From Acidobacteriota bacterium (GTDB taxonomy: Bacteria > Acidobacteriota > Terriglobia > Bryobacterales > Bryobacteraceae): a DNA stretch of 56,534 nt. Positions 38,108-45,461 of the stretch are shown here, in pieces. The first letter of the stretch is position 1. Each line of letters starts with the position of its first letter. Position numbers and translations under genes: made by a program. A model generated the notes under the pieces. The model was not told the origin of the DNA. It did not search any database and saw only the letters and a list, made by a program, of their open reading frames with translations. The stretch spans positions 17,566 to 74,099 of the forward strand of contig JAPKZB010000077.1 of NCBI GenBank assembly GCA_026393985.1. Direction: 5' to 3'.

Positions 38108-40644
38108 AGGTGATCGCTGGGCTGCTGTGCAGCCTGCTAGCGGGAGCGCTTGCGGCCGCACCCGTCGAACTGGTCAGCCTGCGCCTCGAACCCGCCCAGG
38201 CCGCCCTTCGCGGCCGCGGCGCCTCGCAGCAGTTCGTGGCCATGGGCCGCCTGGCCGACGGCAGCGAAATCGACGTCACCGGTGAAGCCCTCTTCGCCGT
38301 CCGCGACCAGGCCATCGCCACGCTGCGCGAACGCGGCCGTGTCTTCGCCTCCGCCGACGGCGCCACCCAACTCACCGTCACCGCCGCCGGCAAGACCGCT
38401 CAGGCCAATCTCGCCATCTCCAAATCTGACGAAACGAAGCCATTCAGCTTCGGCCGCGACATCGGCGAAATCCTCACCCGCCGCGGCTGCAACAGCTCCC
38501 GCTGCCACGGCGGCGTCAAAGGCCAGGCCGGCTTCAAACTCTCCGACAATGCCATCCACGCCCGCGAAGACTATCGCTGGATCGTCGACGGCGGCGTCTT
38601 CCAGGTCCTCTCCTCCGAGTCCGGTGGACCGCTCAAGCCGCGCATCGACAAAGCCGCGCCCGAGCAAAGCCTGCTCCTCCGCAAGGCCACCATGGAAGCT
38701 CCCCACGGCGGGGGCCGCCGCTTCCCCAAGGACTCGGACGACTACCTGGCCATCCTCGCCTGGGTCCGCAACGGTGCCCCGTTCGGCGCCACGGCGGGTG
38801 GCGAAGCAGCCGGAGCCGAAGGCGCCAAAGTCGTCAAACTCGAAACCTTCCCGCGAGAAATCGTCCTGCCGGCTGAACGCAAACAGCGCATCCTGGTCAC
38901 CGCCCGCTTCTCGGACGGCCACACCGAAGACTTCACCCACCGCGTCCTCTACACCGCCTCCGACAACGCCATCGCCCGCGTCAGCGGCGTCGGCGAAGTC
39001 GAAACCCGCGGCGCCGGCGAAGCGGCCATTCTCATCAAAGCCGCCGGCCGCAGCGTCCGCGTCGGCGTCGGCGTCACCGGCCCGCCCGTCCCCAACTACC
39101 CCAAAACGGCCTCGCACAACTTCATCGACGACGAGGTCTTCGCCAAGCTCCGCCGCTTCCAGATCGTCCCGTCGGGCCTGGCCTCCGACGCCGAGTTCGT
39201 CCGCCGCGTCGCCCTCGATATCGCCGGCCGCATCCCCCCGCCCGAACGTGTCCGCGCCTTCGTCGCCGACCGCGATCCCCGCAAGCGCGCCAAGCTCATC
39301 GATGCCCTGCTCGACTCCCCCGAGTACGTCGACTACTGGACCTTCCGCCTCTCGGACCTCTTCCGCGTCTCCATCTTCCCGGTCGGCATCAACCCCAAGT
39401 GGACGCAGCAGTACTCCGAGTGGATCCGCGAGGCGGTCGAGCAAGACCGCCCCTTCAGCGAAGTCGCCCGCGAACGCATCGCCGCCCAGGGCTACAGCGC
39501 CTCCTCCCGGCACTATCTGCCTTACCTCGTCATCCCCCCGGCCGAAAACATGATGGGCGAACAGGTCCGCGTCTTTCTCGGCCGCCGCCTCGACTGCGCC
39601 CAGTGCCACGACCATCCCTACGAAGAGTGGACCCAGGATCAGTTCTGGGGCCTCACCGCCTTCTTCGGCCCCATGTTCAAACTCGGCGGCAACCCGGACT
39701 CGGTGATCTTCGACTTCCCCCAGGGCAAAGAGGTCGCCGCCGACGTCCCCACCCCCACCCCGCTCGGCGTCTTCCACCCGCGGACCAAGCAAAAAGTGCA
39801 GCCCATGCTCCTCGACGGCAAGGTGCTGCCCTTTGAGAAAACCGAGTTCCCCCGCGCCGAACTCGCCACGTGGATGACCGCCCACCCCTACTTCGCCGAA
39901 GCCGCCGTCAACCGCCTCTGGAGCAACTTCTTCGGCCGCGGCCTCGTCAACCCCGTCGACGACTTCCGGTCCACCAACCCGCCGAGCCATCCCGAACTCC
40001 TCGCCAAACTCGCCGCCGAGTTCACCCGCGGCGGCTTCCGCTCAAAAAATATCATCCGCCTCATCGCCAACTCCCGCGCCTATCAGCTCGCAAGCACCCC
40101 CACCCCGTCCAACACCGCCGACCGCATCAACTACTCCCACGCCCTGCCCCGCGCCCTCGACGCCGAAATCCTGCTCGACGCCATCGGCGATGTCACCGGC
40201 GTCCGCGACCGCCACACCGTCGGCACCAACCGCGGCGAATGGCGCGGCGGCAAGACCCCGCTCGGCACCCGCGCCGTCGAACTCAAAGAGAGCGACATCT
40301 ACCCCTCGCCCTTCTTTGACGCCTACGGCCGTCCGAACCGCTACTCGGTGCCCGAGCGCGATGTCTCGCCCAAACTGGCCCAGGCCCTCCACCAATGGGC
40401 CGGCACCACCTACAACAACCGGCTCTGGGGCCCCGGCTCCCGCGCCCAGCGCCTTGTCGAAATCGGCGCGCCGAACGTCCGCATTGTCGAAGAGTTCTAT
40501 ATGGCCGCCTTCGCGCGTCCGCCTTCGGCCGCGGAGTCCGCCGCGCTTGATAAGATCATCACCGCGGCGCCCCAGCGCGAACAGGCCATTCAAGACATGG
40601 TCTGGGCTATCATCAATTCACGGGAATTCGCTGAAAATCATTAA
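38104..40644 (+). CDS. DUF1549/DUF1553 (PSD) protein with BIG2-like domains
   Basis: 846 residues with a signal peptide (GLLCSLLAGALAAAP). Residues ~22-105 and 260-330 are BIG2-like sandwiches (LRLEPAQAALRGRGASQQF, ILVTARFSDGHTEDFT). Between them is the heme-like GCNSSRCHGGVKGQ (C-x4-CH). DUF1549 follows (FVRRVALDIAGRIPPPERVR, DYWTFRLSDLFRVS) with LDCAQCHDHPYEEWTQDQFW (a CxxCH site), then DUF1553 (NRLWSNFFGRGLVNPVDDFR, SKNIIRLIANSRAYQLAS, EEFYMAAFARPPSAAE). Such proteins are abundant in Planctomycetes and Acidobacteriota and their reaction is unknown. It overlaps the PPC gene and precedes its DUF1501 partner by 9 bases. Confidence 0.9.
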   Translation: MKVIAGLLCSLLAGALAAAPVELVSLRLEPAQAALRGRGASQQFVAMGRLADGSEIDVTGEALFAVRDQAIATLRERGRVFASADGATQLTVTAAGKTAQANLAISKSDETKPFSFGRDIGEILTRRGCNSSRCHGGVKGQAGFKLSDNAIHAREDYRWIVDGGVFQVLSSESGGPLKPRIDKAAPEQSLLLRKATMEAPHGGGRRFPKDSDDYLAILAWVRNGAPFGATAGGEAAGAEGAKVVKLETFPREIVLPAERKQRILVTARFSDGHTEDFTHRVLYTASDNAIARVSGVGEVETRGAGEAAILIKAAGRSVRVGVGVTGPPVPNYPKTASHNFIDDEVFAKLRRFQIVPSGLASDAEFVRRVALDIAGRIPPPERVRAFVADRDPRKRAKLIDALLDSPEYVDYWTFRLSDLFRVSIFPVGINPKWTQQYSEWIREAVEQDRPFSEVARERIAAQGYSASSRHYLPYLVIPPAENMMGEQVRVFLGRRLDCAQCHDHPYEEWTQDQFWGLTAFFGPMFKLGGNPDSVIFDFPQGKEVAADVPTPTPLGVFHPRTKQKVQPMLLDGKVLPFEKTEFPRAELATWMTAHPYFAEAAVNRLWSNFFGRGLVNPVDDFRSTNPPSHPELLAKLAAEFTRGGFRSKNIIRLIANSRAYQLASTPTPSNTADRINYSHALPRALDAEILLDAIGDVTGVRDRHTVGTNRGEWRGGKTPLGTRAVELKESDIYPSPFFDAYGRPNRYSVPERDVSPKLAQALHQWAGTTYNNRLWGPGSRAQRLVEIGAPNVRIVEEFYMAAFARPPSAAESAALDKIITAAPQREQAIQDMVWAIINSREFAENH

Positions 40645-40653
40645 CGGAGGCCT

Positions 40654-41949
40654 ATGTTTCAGACAACCAGAACGCTCTCCCGCCGGGACTACCTGCGCGC
40701 CGGCTCCCTCGGCTTCTTCGGCCTCGATCTGGCCAGAGCGCTCGCCGCGGCCTCCCCGGCCAAAGCCAAATCCTGCATCCTGATCTGGCTGGAAGGCGGT
40801 CCGGCGCAGATGGACACCTTTGACCCGAAGCCCAACAGCAGCTTCCGGCCCATTGCCACCAACGTCGCCGGCATCCAGGTCTCGGAGCTGCTCCCGCAGC
40901 TGGCCAAGCGCATGGATCGCCTCGCCCTCATCCGCTCCATGAGTTCGTTCGGCGATGACCACCCGCAGGCCGTCCACTACGCGGCCACCGGCCACCTGCA
41001 CAACCCGGCCATGCAGTTCCCCAGCCTCGGCTCGATCGTCGGTAAAGAGAAGGGCCCGCGTAACGGCATGCCCGCCTACGCCATCGTCCCCAAGTTCGAA
41101 GGCGGCCGCCAGTACGAAGACTACTTCCGTTCGGCCTTCCTCGGCGCGGACTACGACCCCATGCTCGTGCCGGACCCCGCCAAGGGCAACTTCGAAGTGC
41201 CCGACATGGGCCTGCCCAAGTCGGTCACCACGGCCGCCATCGACAGCCGCCAGGAGTTCCGCAAGATCATCGAGCAGGAGTACCGCGCCCGCGTCGCCAG
41301 CGCCGAACACTCGAAGGTCGACTCCTTCCAGAAAAAGGCGCTCGAGATGCTCCTCACCCCCGGTGTCCGCGAGGCGTTCGATCTGTCGAAAGAGAGCGAC
41401 AAGACGCGCGACACCTACGGTCGCGACAGCGTCGGCCAAAGCCTGCTCCTCGCCCGGCGCATGGTGGAAGCCGGCACGCGCTTCGTCACCGCCGCCGGCT
41501 ATCACGGCAGCTCCTGGGACACCCACTCCGACAACGACCGCCTGCACCGCGACCGCCTCACCCCCCCGCTCGACCGCGGCCTGTCGGCGCTGCTCGACGA
41601 CCTCGTCGCGCGCGGCCTCTACGACGAGACCATTGTCATCGCCATGGGCGAGTTCGGCCGCACCCCGCACATCAACCCCGGCCTCGGACGCGACCACTGG
41701 CCCAAGTGTTGGTCGCTCGCCATCGGCGGCGGCGGACTGCGCGTCGGCCAGGCCGTCGGCAAGAGCGACGAGCGGGCCGCGAACGTCATCGACCGCAAGA
41801 CCTCCATCGGCGACCTCTTTGCAACCGTCTACAAAGCCATGGGCATCGACTGGCACCAGGAGTATATGACCCCGGTGGGCCGGCCCATCAAGATCGCCAA
41901 CTCCTTTGAGGACTCCACCGGCGAACCGGTGCGCGAGCTGTTCGGCTAA
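40654..41949 (+). CDS. DUF1501 protein with Tat signal
   Basis: 431 residues. The twin-arginine motif LSRRDYLRAGSLGFFGLD targets it for folded export. DUF1501 motifs with alkaline-phosphatase-superfamily character follow: KSCILIWLEGGPAQMDTFDP, MSSFGDDHPQAVHYAATGH, FVTAAGYHGSSWDTHSDND and VIAMGEFGRTPHINPGLGRDHWPKCWSLAIGGGG. The family is related to sulfatases and phosphatases by fold, but most members are uncharacterised, and I cannot prove a metal site here. It is the last gene of the PPC-PSD-DUF1501 operon. Confidence 0.9.
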   Translation: MFQTTRTLSRRDYLRAGSLGFFGLDLARALAAASPAKAKSCILIWLEGGPAQMDTFDPKPNSSFRPIATNVAGIQVSELLPQLAKRMDRLALIRSMSSFGDDHPQAVHYAATGHLHNPAMQFPSLGSIVGKEKGPRNGMPAYAIVPKFEGGRQYEDYFRSAFLGADYDPMLVPDPAKGNFEVPDMGLPKSVTTAAIDSRQEFRKIIEQEYRARVASAEHSKVDSFQKKALEMLLTPGVREAFDLSKESDKTRDTYGRDSVGQSLLLARRMVEAGTRFVTAAGYHGSSWDTHSDNDRLHRDRLTPPLDRGLSALLDDLVARGLYDETIVIAMGEFGRTPHINPGLGRDHWPKCWSLAIGGGGLRVGQAVGKSDERAANVIDRKTSIGDLFATVYKAMGIDWHQEYMTPVGRPIKIANSFEDSTGEPVRELFG

Positions 41950-41963
41950 GCGCGCCAGGGTGC

Positions 41964-42110
41964 TCAACCCACCAGCGCCCGCACCGGATCCATCACGCTA
42001 TGAAAACCCAACTCATCCGTCGCACCGGCACTGGCCCCGCGGCGGATGCCCCCGCCCCCCAGCCACACGCCGCAGCCATCAATCAGATGGTTCCGGGCCG
42101 CCGGCTTGGC
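41964..42110 (-). pseudogene. remnant of a DUF1501 gene (C-terminal part)
   Basis: On the minus strand a 48-codon frame ending at TGA 41964-41966 reads like the late DUF1501 block: RNHLIDGCGVWLGGGGI, then GASAGATDELGF and a PVRALVG end. The intact DUF1501 protein at 54065-55432 has RDHHPRCFTIWMAGAGV, GATDDFSF and NPVHV in the same order. No start codon or N-terminal part is present, and the remnant is antisense to the intact operon 14 bases away. The rest of the 41950-42282 gap (beyond 42110) shows no further gene. Confidence 0.6.
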
Positions 42111-42282
42111 CGCGCCTCTTACAATTAACCGGACCCGTCTCCTGCCCGGCGCACGCCAACTCCGCAGCCAGCACCCGCAGATTGGCGGCGCGGCAAGGAT
42201 GGATGTTTGTTTGCTGGCGGGTCTTGATACCAGTCCCGGCCTCTCCCGCGTGATCCTATCCGATCAGCCGCCGCTCCGGCCG

Positions 42283-43146
42283 CTAAACCCGCTCGAAGGT
42301 CAACCGCAGAAAAGACCGCGGCCGGAACTCGAAGCGCAGAGGCCCCTGCTCGGGGTGATCCGTGGCGTACCAGAGGCGGAAGGTTGAAAGCTCCTTGCGT
42401 CCGCCATCCTGAATTCGGCCCAGCAACTCGCTCACCCCCGGCTCGGCGCAGCGCTGTCTTTCGCTCTCGAGATGATGTAACTTCCCGTTGTGCACAAAGC
42501 GCTGCCCAAAGGTTTCCGCGGTGGACCGCATCGCCCGGCTGACTGCATAGAGAAACGGCGGACAGAGCTCTTCGTCGCGGGTGGAGTTGGTCGCGGGCGC
42601 TTCGCCCGCCGCGGACAACCGCGCCCGGATCTCGGTCGTCAGCACCTCCCGTTTCGTCCAATCTCCCACCGTCAGGCCGCCAACCCGCAGCAGGAGATTC
42701 GAAACCCGGCCCCGTTCAATCCGGCCTTGAATCGCGCTAAAGGAACCGCTCCCGCCACGCCGCAGCGCGGCCTGGGCCTCATGAAGGTCTTTTTCGTTCG
42801 ACGCCGTCATAAAGCCAAAGTAATGTGCCGATTCAAGCAGTGAGCCGGACTCGACGATCCGTTCTTCAAAAATCCCGAGACGGTTCAGCCCCGCCGCCCG
42901 CGCCGGAATCGACCCGGCGCCAAACTCAAGCCGCAACTCCCGCTTGCCCGCCTCCAGGCTCTCCGCCATCCGGAAGTACCCGCTCCCGACCTCATCACGG
43001 CGCAACAGCGGCACCGATAACATCAACACCGTCGCCCGCGCCCGGTATTGACACTCATACACCCGGGCCTCGGGTATCCGCGCCGCCGCCGCCGGCAGCG
43101 CCGCCAACCCGGCCCACCGCAGAAATGTTCTTCGCAGAATCTCCAT
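42283..43146 (-). CDS. exported protein of unknown function with Tat-like signal
   Basis: 287 residues from ATG 43146, with the twin-arginine-type N-terminus EILRRTFLRWAGLAALPAAAA. An internal start is preferred because the upstream part of the frame overlaps the neighbouring glycosyltransferase. The mature protein is a beta-strand-rich chain (ATVLMLSVPLLRRDEVGSGY, RELRLEFGAGSIPARAAGL, EERIVESGSLLESAHYFGF) ending in LRFEFRPRSFLRLTFERV. The layout and the ending recall periplasmic DUF3108-type proteins, but the match is weak. It is the last gene of the 44929-42283 minus-strand run, 11 bases after the GT4 gene. Confidence 0.7.
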   Translation of the reverse strand: MEILRRTFLRWAGLAALPAAAARIPEARVYECQYRARATVLMLSVPLLRRDEVGSGYFRMAESLEAGKRELRLEFGAGSIPARAAGLNRLGIFEERIVESGSLLESAHYFGFMTASNEKDLHEAQAALRRGGSGSFSAIQGRIERGRVSNLLLRVGGLTVGDWTKREVLTTEIRARLSAAGEAPATNSTRDEELCPPFLYAVSRAMRSTAETFGQRFVHNGKLHHLESERQRCAEPGVSELLGRIQDGGRKELSTFRLWYATDHPEQGPLRFEFRPRSFLRLTFERV

Positions 43147-43157
43147 TTCGGTCCTCC

Positions 43158-44429
43158 TTATCTCGGAAAAGATCGCTTGGAAAAAAACTCCGGTTCGAGC
43201 GAAAAGTCGCCCTCGTGCAGAACCCGGGCGTGTAACTCGGCATACAGCCGCAGATACTGCCGGGCGGCCAGTGGCCATGCGTTTTGCTCTGCGGTCCGCA
43301 CGGCCGACTCCCGCCGGCGCTCCCGTTCGGCGCCGTCGGCAAAAACGCTCGCCACCGCCCTCGCGAATGCCTCCGGCCGCGCCGGCGCCAGCCACGCGTT
43401 ATCCCGGTTGGCGTACGTGACAACGCCCCCGGAGTCCGGCGCCACCAGCGGCAGCCCCGCCGCCATCGCTTCCAGCGGCGCAATGCCAAACGGCTCGGCC
43501 GGATTAGGGTGCACAAACGCATCGCAACTCTGCATCAATCGCGCCAGCTCCCGCGCATCTCCCCGATGACCCAAAAAGTGCACCAGACCCGGCGCCTGCC
43601 GCTCCGCCTCGCCCTCCAACTGCGCCTTGCTGTCGCCACTGCCCACCATCAGCAACCGGTAGCTGCCGGGCGACTCCTGTTCGAGAATCTGCATCATCCC
43701 AAACAACAGCGGGATGTTCTTCTCCGGCGCCATCCGGCCGGCATAAAGAAGCAGGCGCGTGCTGCCATCGCCGCCGCAGCGGGTCAACAACTCCTGCCGC
43801 AACGACGCATCCTGGCCGGACCCGCTGAAGGATTCAAAGGCAACTCCCATCGGACCGATCCAAACGCCGCGGTCCACCTTGTGGCCATCAGAGATCGACC
43901 GCAGTTCGTCGGCCACAAAGGTGCTTACCGCTATGTGATGATCCGCCATCGGAAAGTAGAGCCAGCGCAGATACAACCGCGCCCACGCGCGCATCGCCTC
44001 GGTACGGCAGGCGTAGGTGCGGAAGGTATCCTCCAACCGCTCGCAGCTTAAACCTACCACCGCTGGACGGTTCGGAATACCCGGCAGCAGACCCACCCGC
44101 AGCAGGCCTCCCACGTAATTCATGGTGAACTTGTCGCATACCTCAATCAGATCCGGACTCTCCGCGCGGAGAATCCGGTGGATCGCACCACCCGGCAGCG
44201 CCCGGTGCGGATACAGAATCCGGTAGCTCGGACTGAACGGCGCCGGCGGAGCCTCGACGTGATAGATCCGTCCCCACCGGCCTACCTCCTCCACCCGGCT
44301 CTCCGCCGCCGGCACTACCAGGCGCATCGCGTGCCCATATTCGTTAGCCGCCCGCAGCAGAGCCGTATAAAACGTCCGGATTCCCCCCGAAGTCGGGTGC
44401 CAGCTATTGGTCAGGTGAAGAGTCTTCAT
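43158..44429 (-). CDS. glycosyltransferase family 4 protein
   Basis: 423 residues. N-terminal acceptor half MKTLHLTNSWHPTSGGIRTFY...VVPAAESRVEE, and a donor half with the classic GT-B signatures: RLLLYAGRMAPEKNIPLLFGM, YRLLMVGSGDSKAQLEGEA, and the EX7E motif in CDAFVHPNPAEPFGIAPLEAM, followed by AAGLPLVAPDSGGVV. It is thought to add a hexose to a lipid- or polysaccharide-linked acceptor. It overlaps the upstream small membrane protein gene by four bases (ATGA), hinting at a membrane-linked glycan pathway. Confidence 0.93.
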   Translation of the reverse strand: MKTLHLTNSWHPTSGGIRTFYTALLRAANEYGHAMRLVVPAAESRVEEVGRWGRIYHVEAPPAPFSPSYRILYPHRALPGGAIHRILRAESPDLIEVCDKFTMNYVGGLLRVGLLPGIPNRPAVVGLSCERLEDTFRTYACRTEAMRAWARLYLRWLYFPMADHHIAVSTFVADELRSISDGHKVDRGVWIGPMGVAFESFSGSGQDASLRQELLTRCGGDGSTRLLLYAGRMAPEKNIPLLFGMMQILEQESPGSYRLLMVGSGDSKAQLEGEAERQAPGLVHFLGHRGDARELARLMQSCDAFVHPNPAEPFGIAPLEAMAAGLPLVAPDSGGVVTYANRDNAWLAPARPEAFARAVASVFADGAERERRRESAVRTAEQNAWPLAARQYLRLYAELHARVLHEGDFSLEPEFFSKRSFPR

Positions 44430-44929
44430 GAAGAGATCCGCTCCCGGCAGAATATGGTGGGCAGCAGCCGCAGGTCGGTGAGGAGACCATGTCGCCCCTC
44501 GCCGGTAATCAGCACGCCGCGCCGCATCGCTTGCAGGTTAAACAGGGTCGATACCGCCGTAAAACAGCACGAAGCTCCAATGCTCGCCAGCAGATTTGGC
44601 GTTCCCCGCAGCCAGTGCACCACAAACTCAAGGCTGTGGCTGACTGAAATCAGCAGCACCGCCGCCGCCAGCATCCCCCGCCAGCGCGGCTCCACCTGGC
44701 GGAAGGACTGCGTCATCGCTCCGTAAAAACCAGCCGTGACGGAACGGTAGACAAACTCCGCCATCATCGCCCCTACCGCGGCTTTCCAGCCCACCCCGAG
44801 GTTCACCGCGAAGAAAAGCGACGACCGGCAAACCGAACTCCAAAGCGCAGCCTTCCAGTTCCAGCGCCGCACTAACAACTCACCCGGACGCCGGAGCAAG
44901 CCGCGAAACACTTCCTCGACCGTTTTCAT
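44426..44929 (-). CDS. small membrane protein of unknown function (167 aa)
   Basis: Starts at ATG 44929 and overlaps the GT4 gene. Hydrophobic stretches at about residues 28-48 (ALWSSVCRSSLFFAVNLGVG), 50-70, 85-105 (MLAAAVLLISVSHSLEFVVH) and 112-130 suggest three or four membrane segments. Both ends are basic and a Glu-rich N-terminal tail comes first. No enzymatic motif is visible. Overlap with a glycosyltransferase suggests the two products act together, but this is inference. Confidence 0.72.
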   Translation of the reverse strand: MKTVEEVFRGLLRRPGELLVRRWNWKAALWSSVCRSSLFFAVNLGVGWKAAVGAMMAEFVYRSVTAGFYGAMTQSFRQVEPRWRGMLAAAVLLISVSHSLEFVVHWLRGTPNLLASIGASCCFTAVSTLFNLQAMRRGVLITGEGRHGLLTDLRLLPTIFCRERISS

Positions 44930-45040
44930 AAAACAATCTTGCTAATATTTGTCCCCAGTCAGAGTACCCGCGGGAGTGCTGCTGCTGAATGGCAACGGCG
45001 TGAAAATTTCATGAAAGTCACCATCGCCAGAACCACCGCC

Positions 45041-45087
45041 CGCTGCTACCCTCCCTCCGCTGCTACCCTCCCTCCGCTGCTACCCTC
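45041..45087 (+). repeat. 17-bp tandem repeat, nearly three copies
   Basis: The 17-base unit CGCTGCTACCCTCCCTC is repeated at 45041-45057, 45058-45074 and, in a slightly shortened third copy, 45075-45087. The copies are identical until the third breaks into CTCAATG. It lies directly upstream of the small frame at 45094. The units are pyrimidine-rich. Only three copies in direct tandem, with no spacers, so this is not a CRISPR array. Confidence 0.85.
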
Positions 45088-45093
45088 AATGAC

Positions 45094-45285
45094 GTGGCAG
45101 ACATCTCCCGCTTCGCCGACTTCTCCCGCATCGTCTTCACCGCCGAAAACAAAACCGCCGATCAGTGGATGCGAGACAATTTCGACCGCTACACCCTCCA
45201 GTTCGACCTCCCCGAAGAACTCCCCGACGCCCTCGCCTTCGAAAAAGCCGCCACCGACGTCGGCCTCGCCGTCGATCCAGCCTAG
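45094..45285 (+). CDS. small hypothetical frame (63 aa)
   Basis: A GTG-initiated frame of 63 residues (ADISRFADFSRIVFTAENK ... FDLPEELPDALAFEKAATD), acidic and without a signal peptide or membrane segment. Codons are strongly C-ending like the genuine genes around it, which supports coding, but there is no clear ribosome site and I recognise no family. From 45302 to 45448 a second frame without a start (RALEMAKSTHLGVCSCIGNW ... PAGMS) is also coding-like; the two could be remnants of one broken gene. Confidence 0.4.
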   Translation: MADISRFADFSRIVFTAENKTADQWMRDNFDRYTLQFDLPEELPDALAFEKAATDVGLAVDPA

Positions 45286-45461
45286 CTGAGGTAAGCCCGA
45301 TTTCGCTCTCCGCGCCCTCGAAATGGCCAAGTCCACCCACCTAGGCGTCTGCTCCTGCATCGGCAACTGGCTCGAAGGCGGCGAACCCACGCGCGTCAAC
45401 GCCGAAATCAAATCCGCCGGATCCCCCCTCCCTGCGGGCATGAGCTAAGATCGAAAAACCG

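Noticed and set aside
45041-45087. CRISPR array
   Set aside because: The repeats are directly adjacent, only three in number and 17 bases long, with no spacers and no cas genes nearby.
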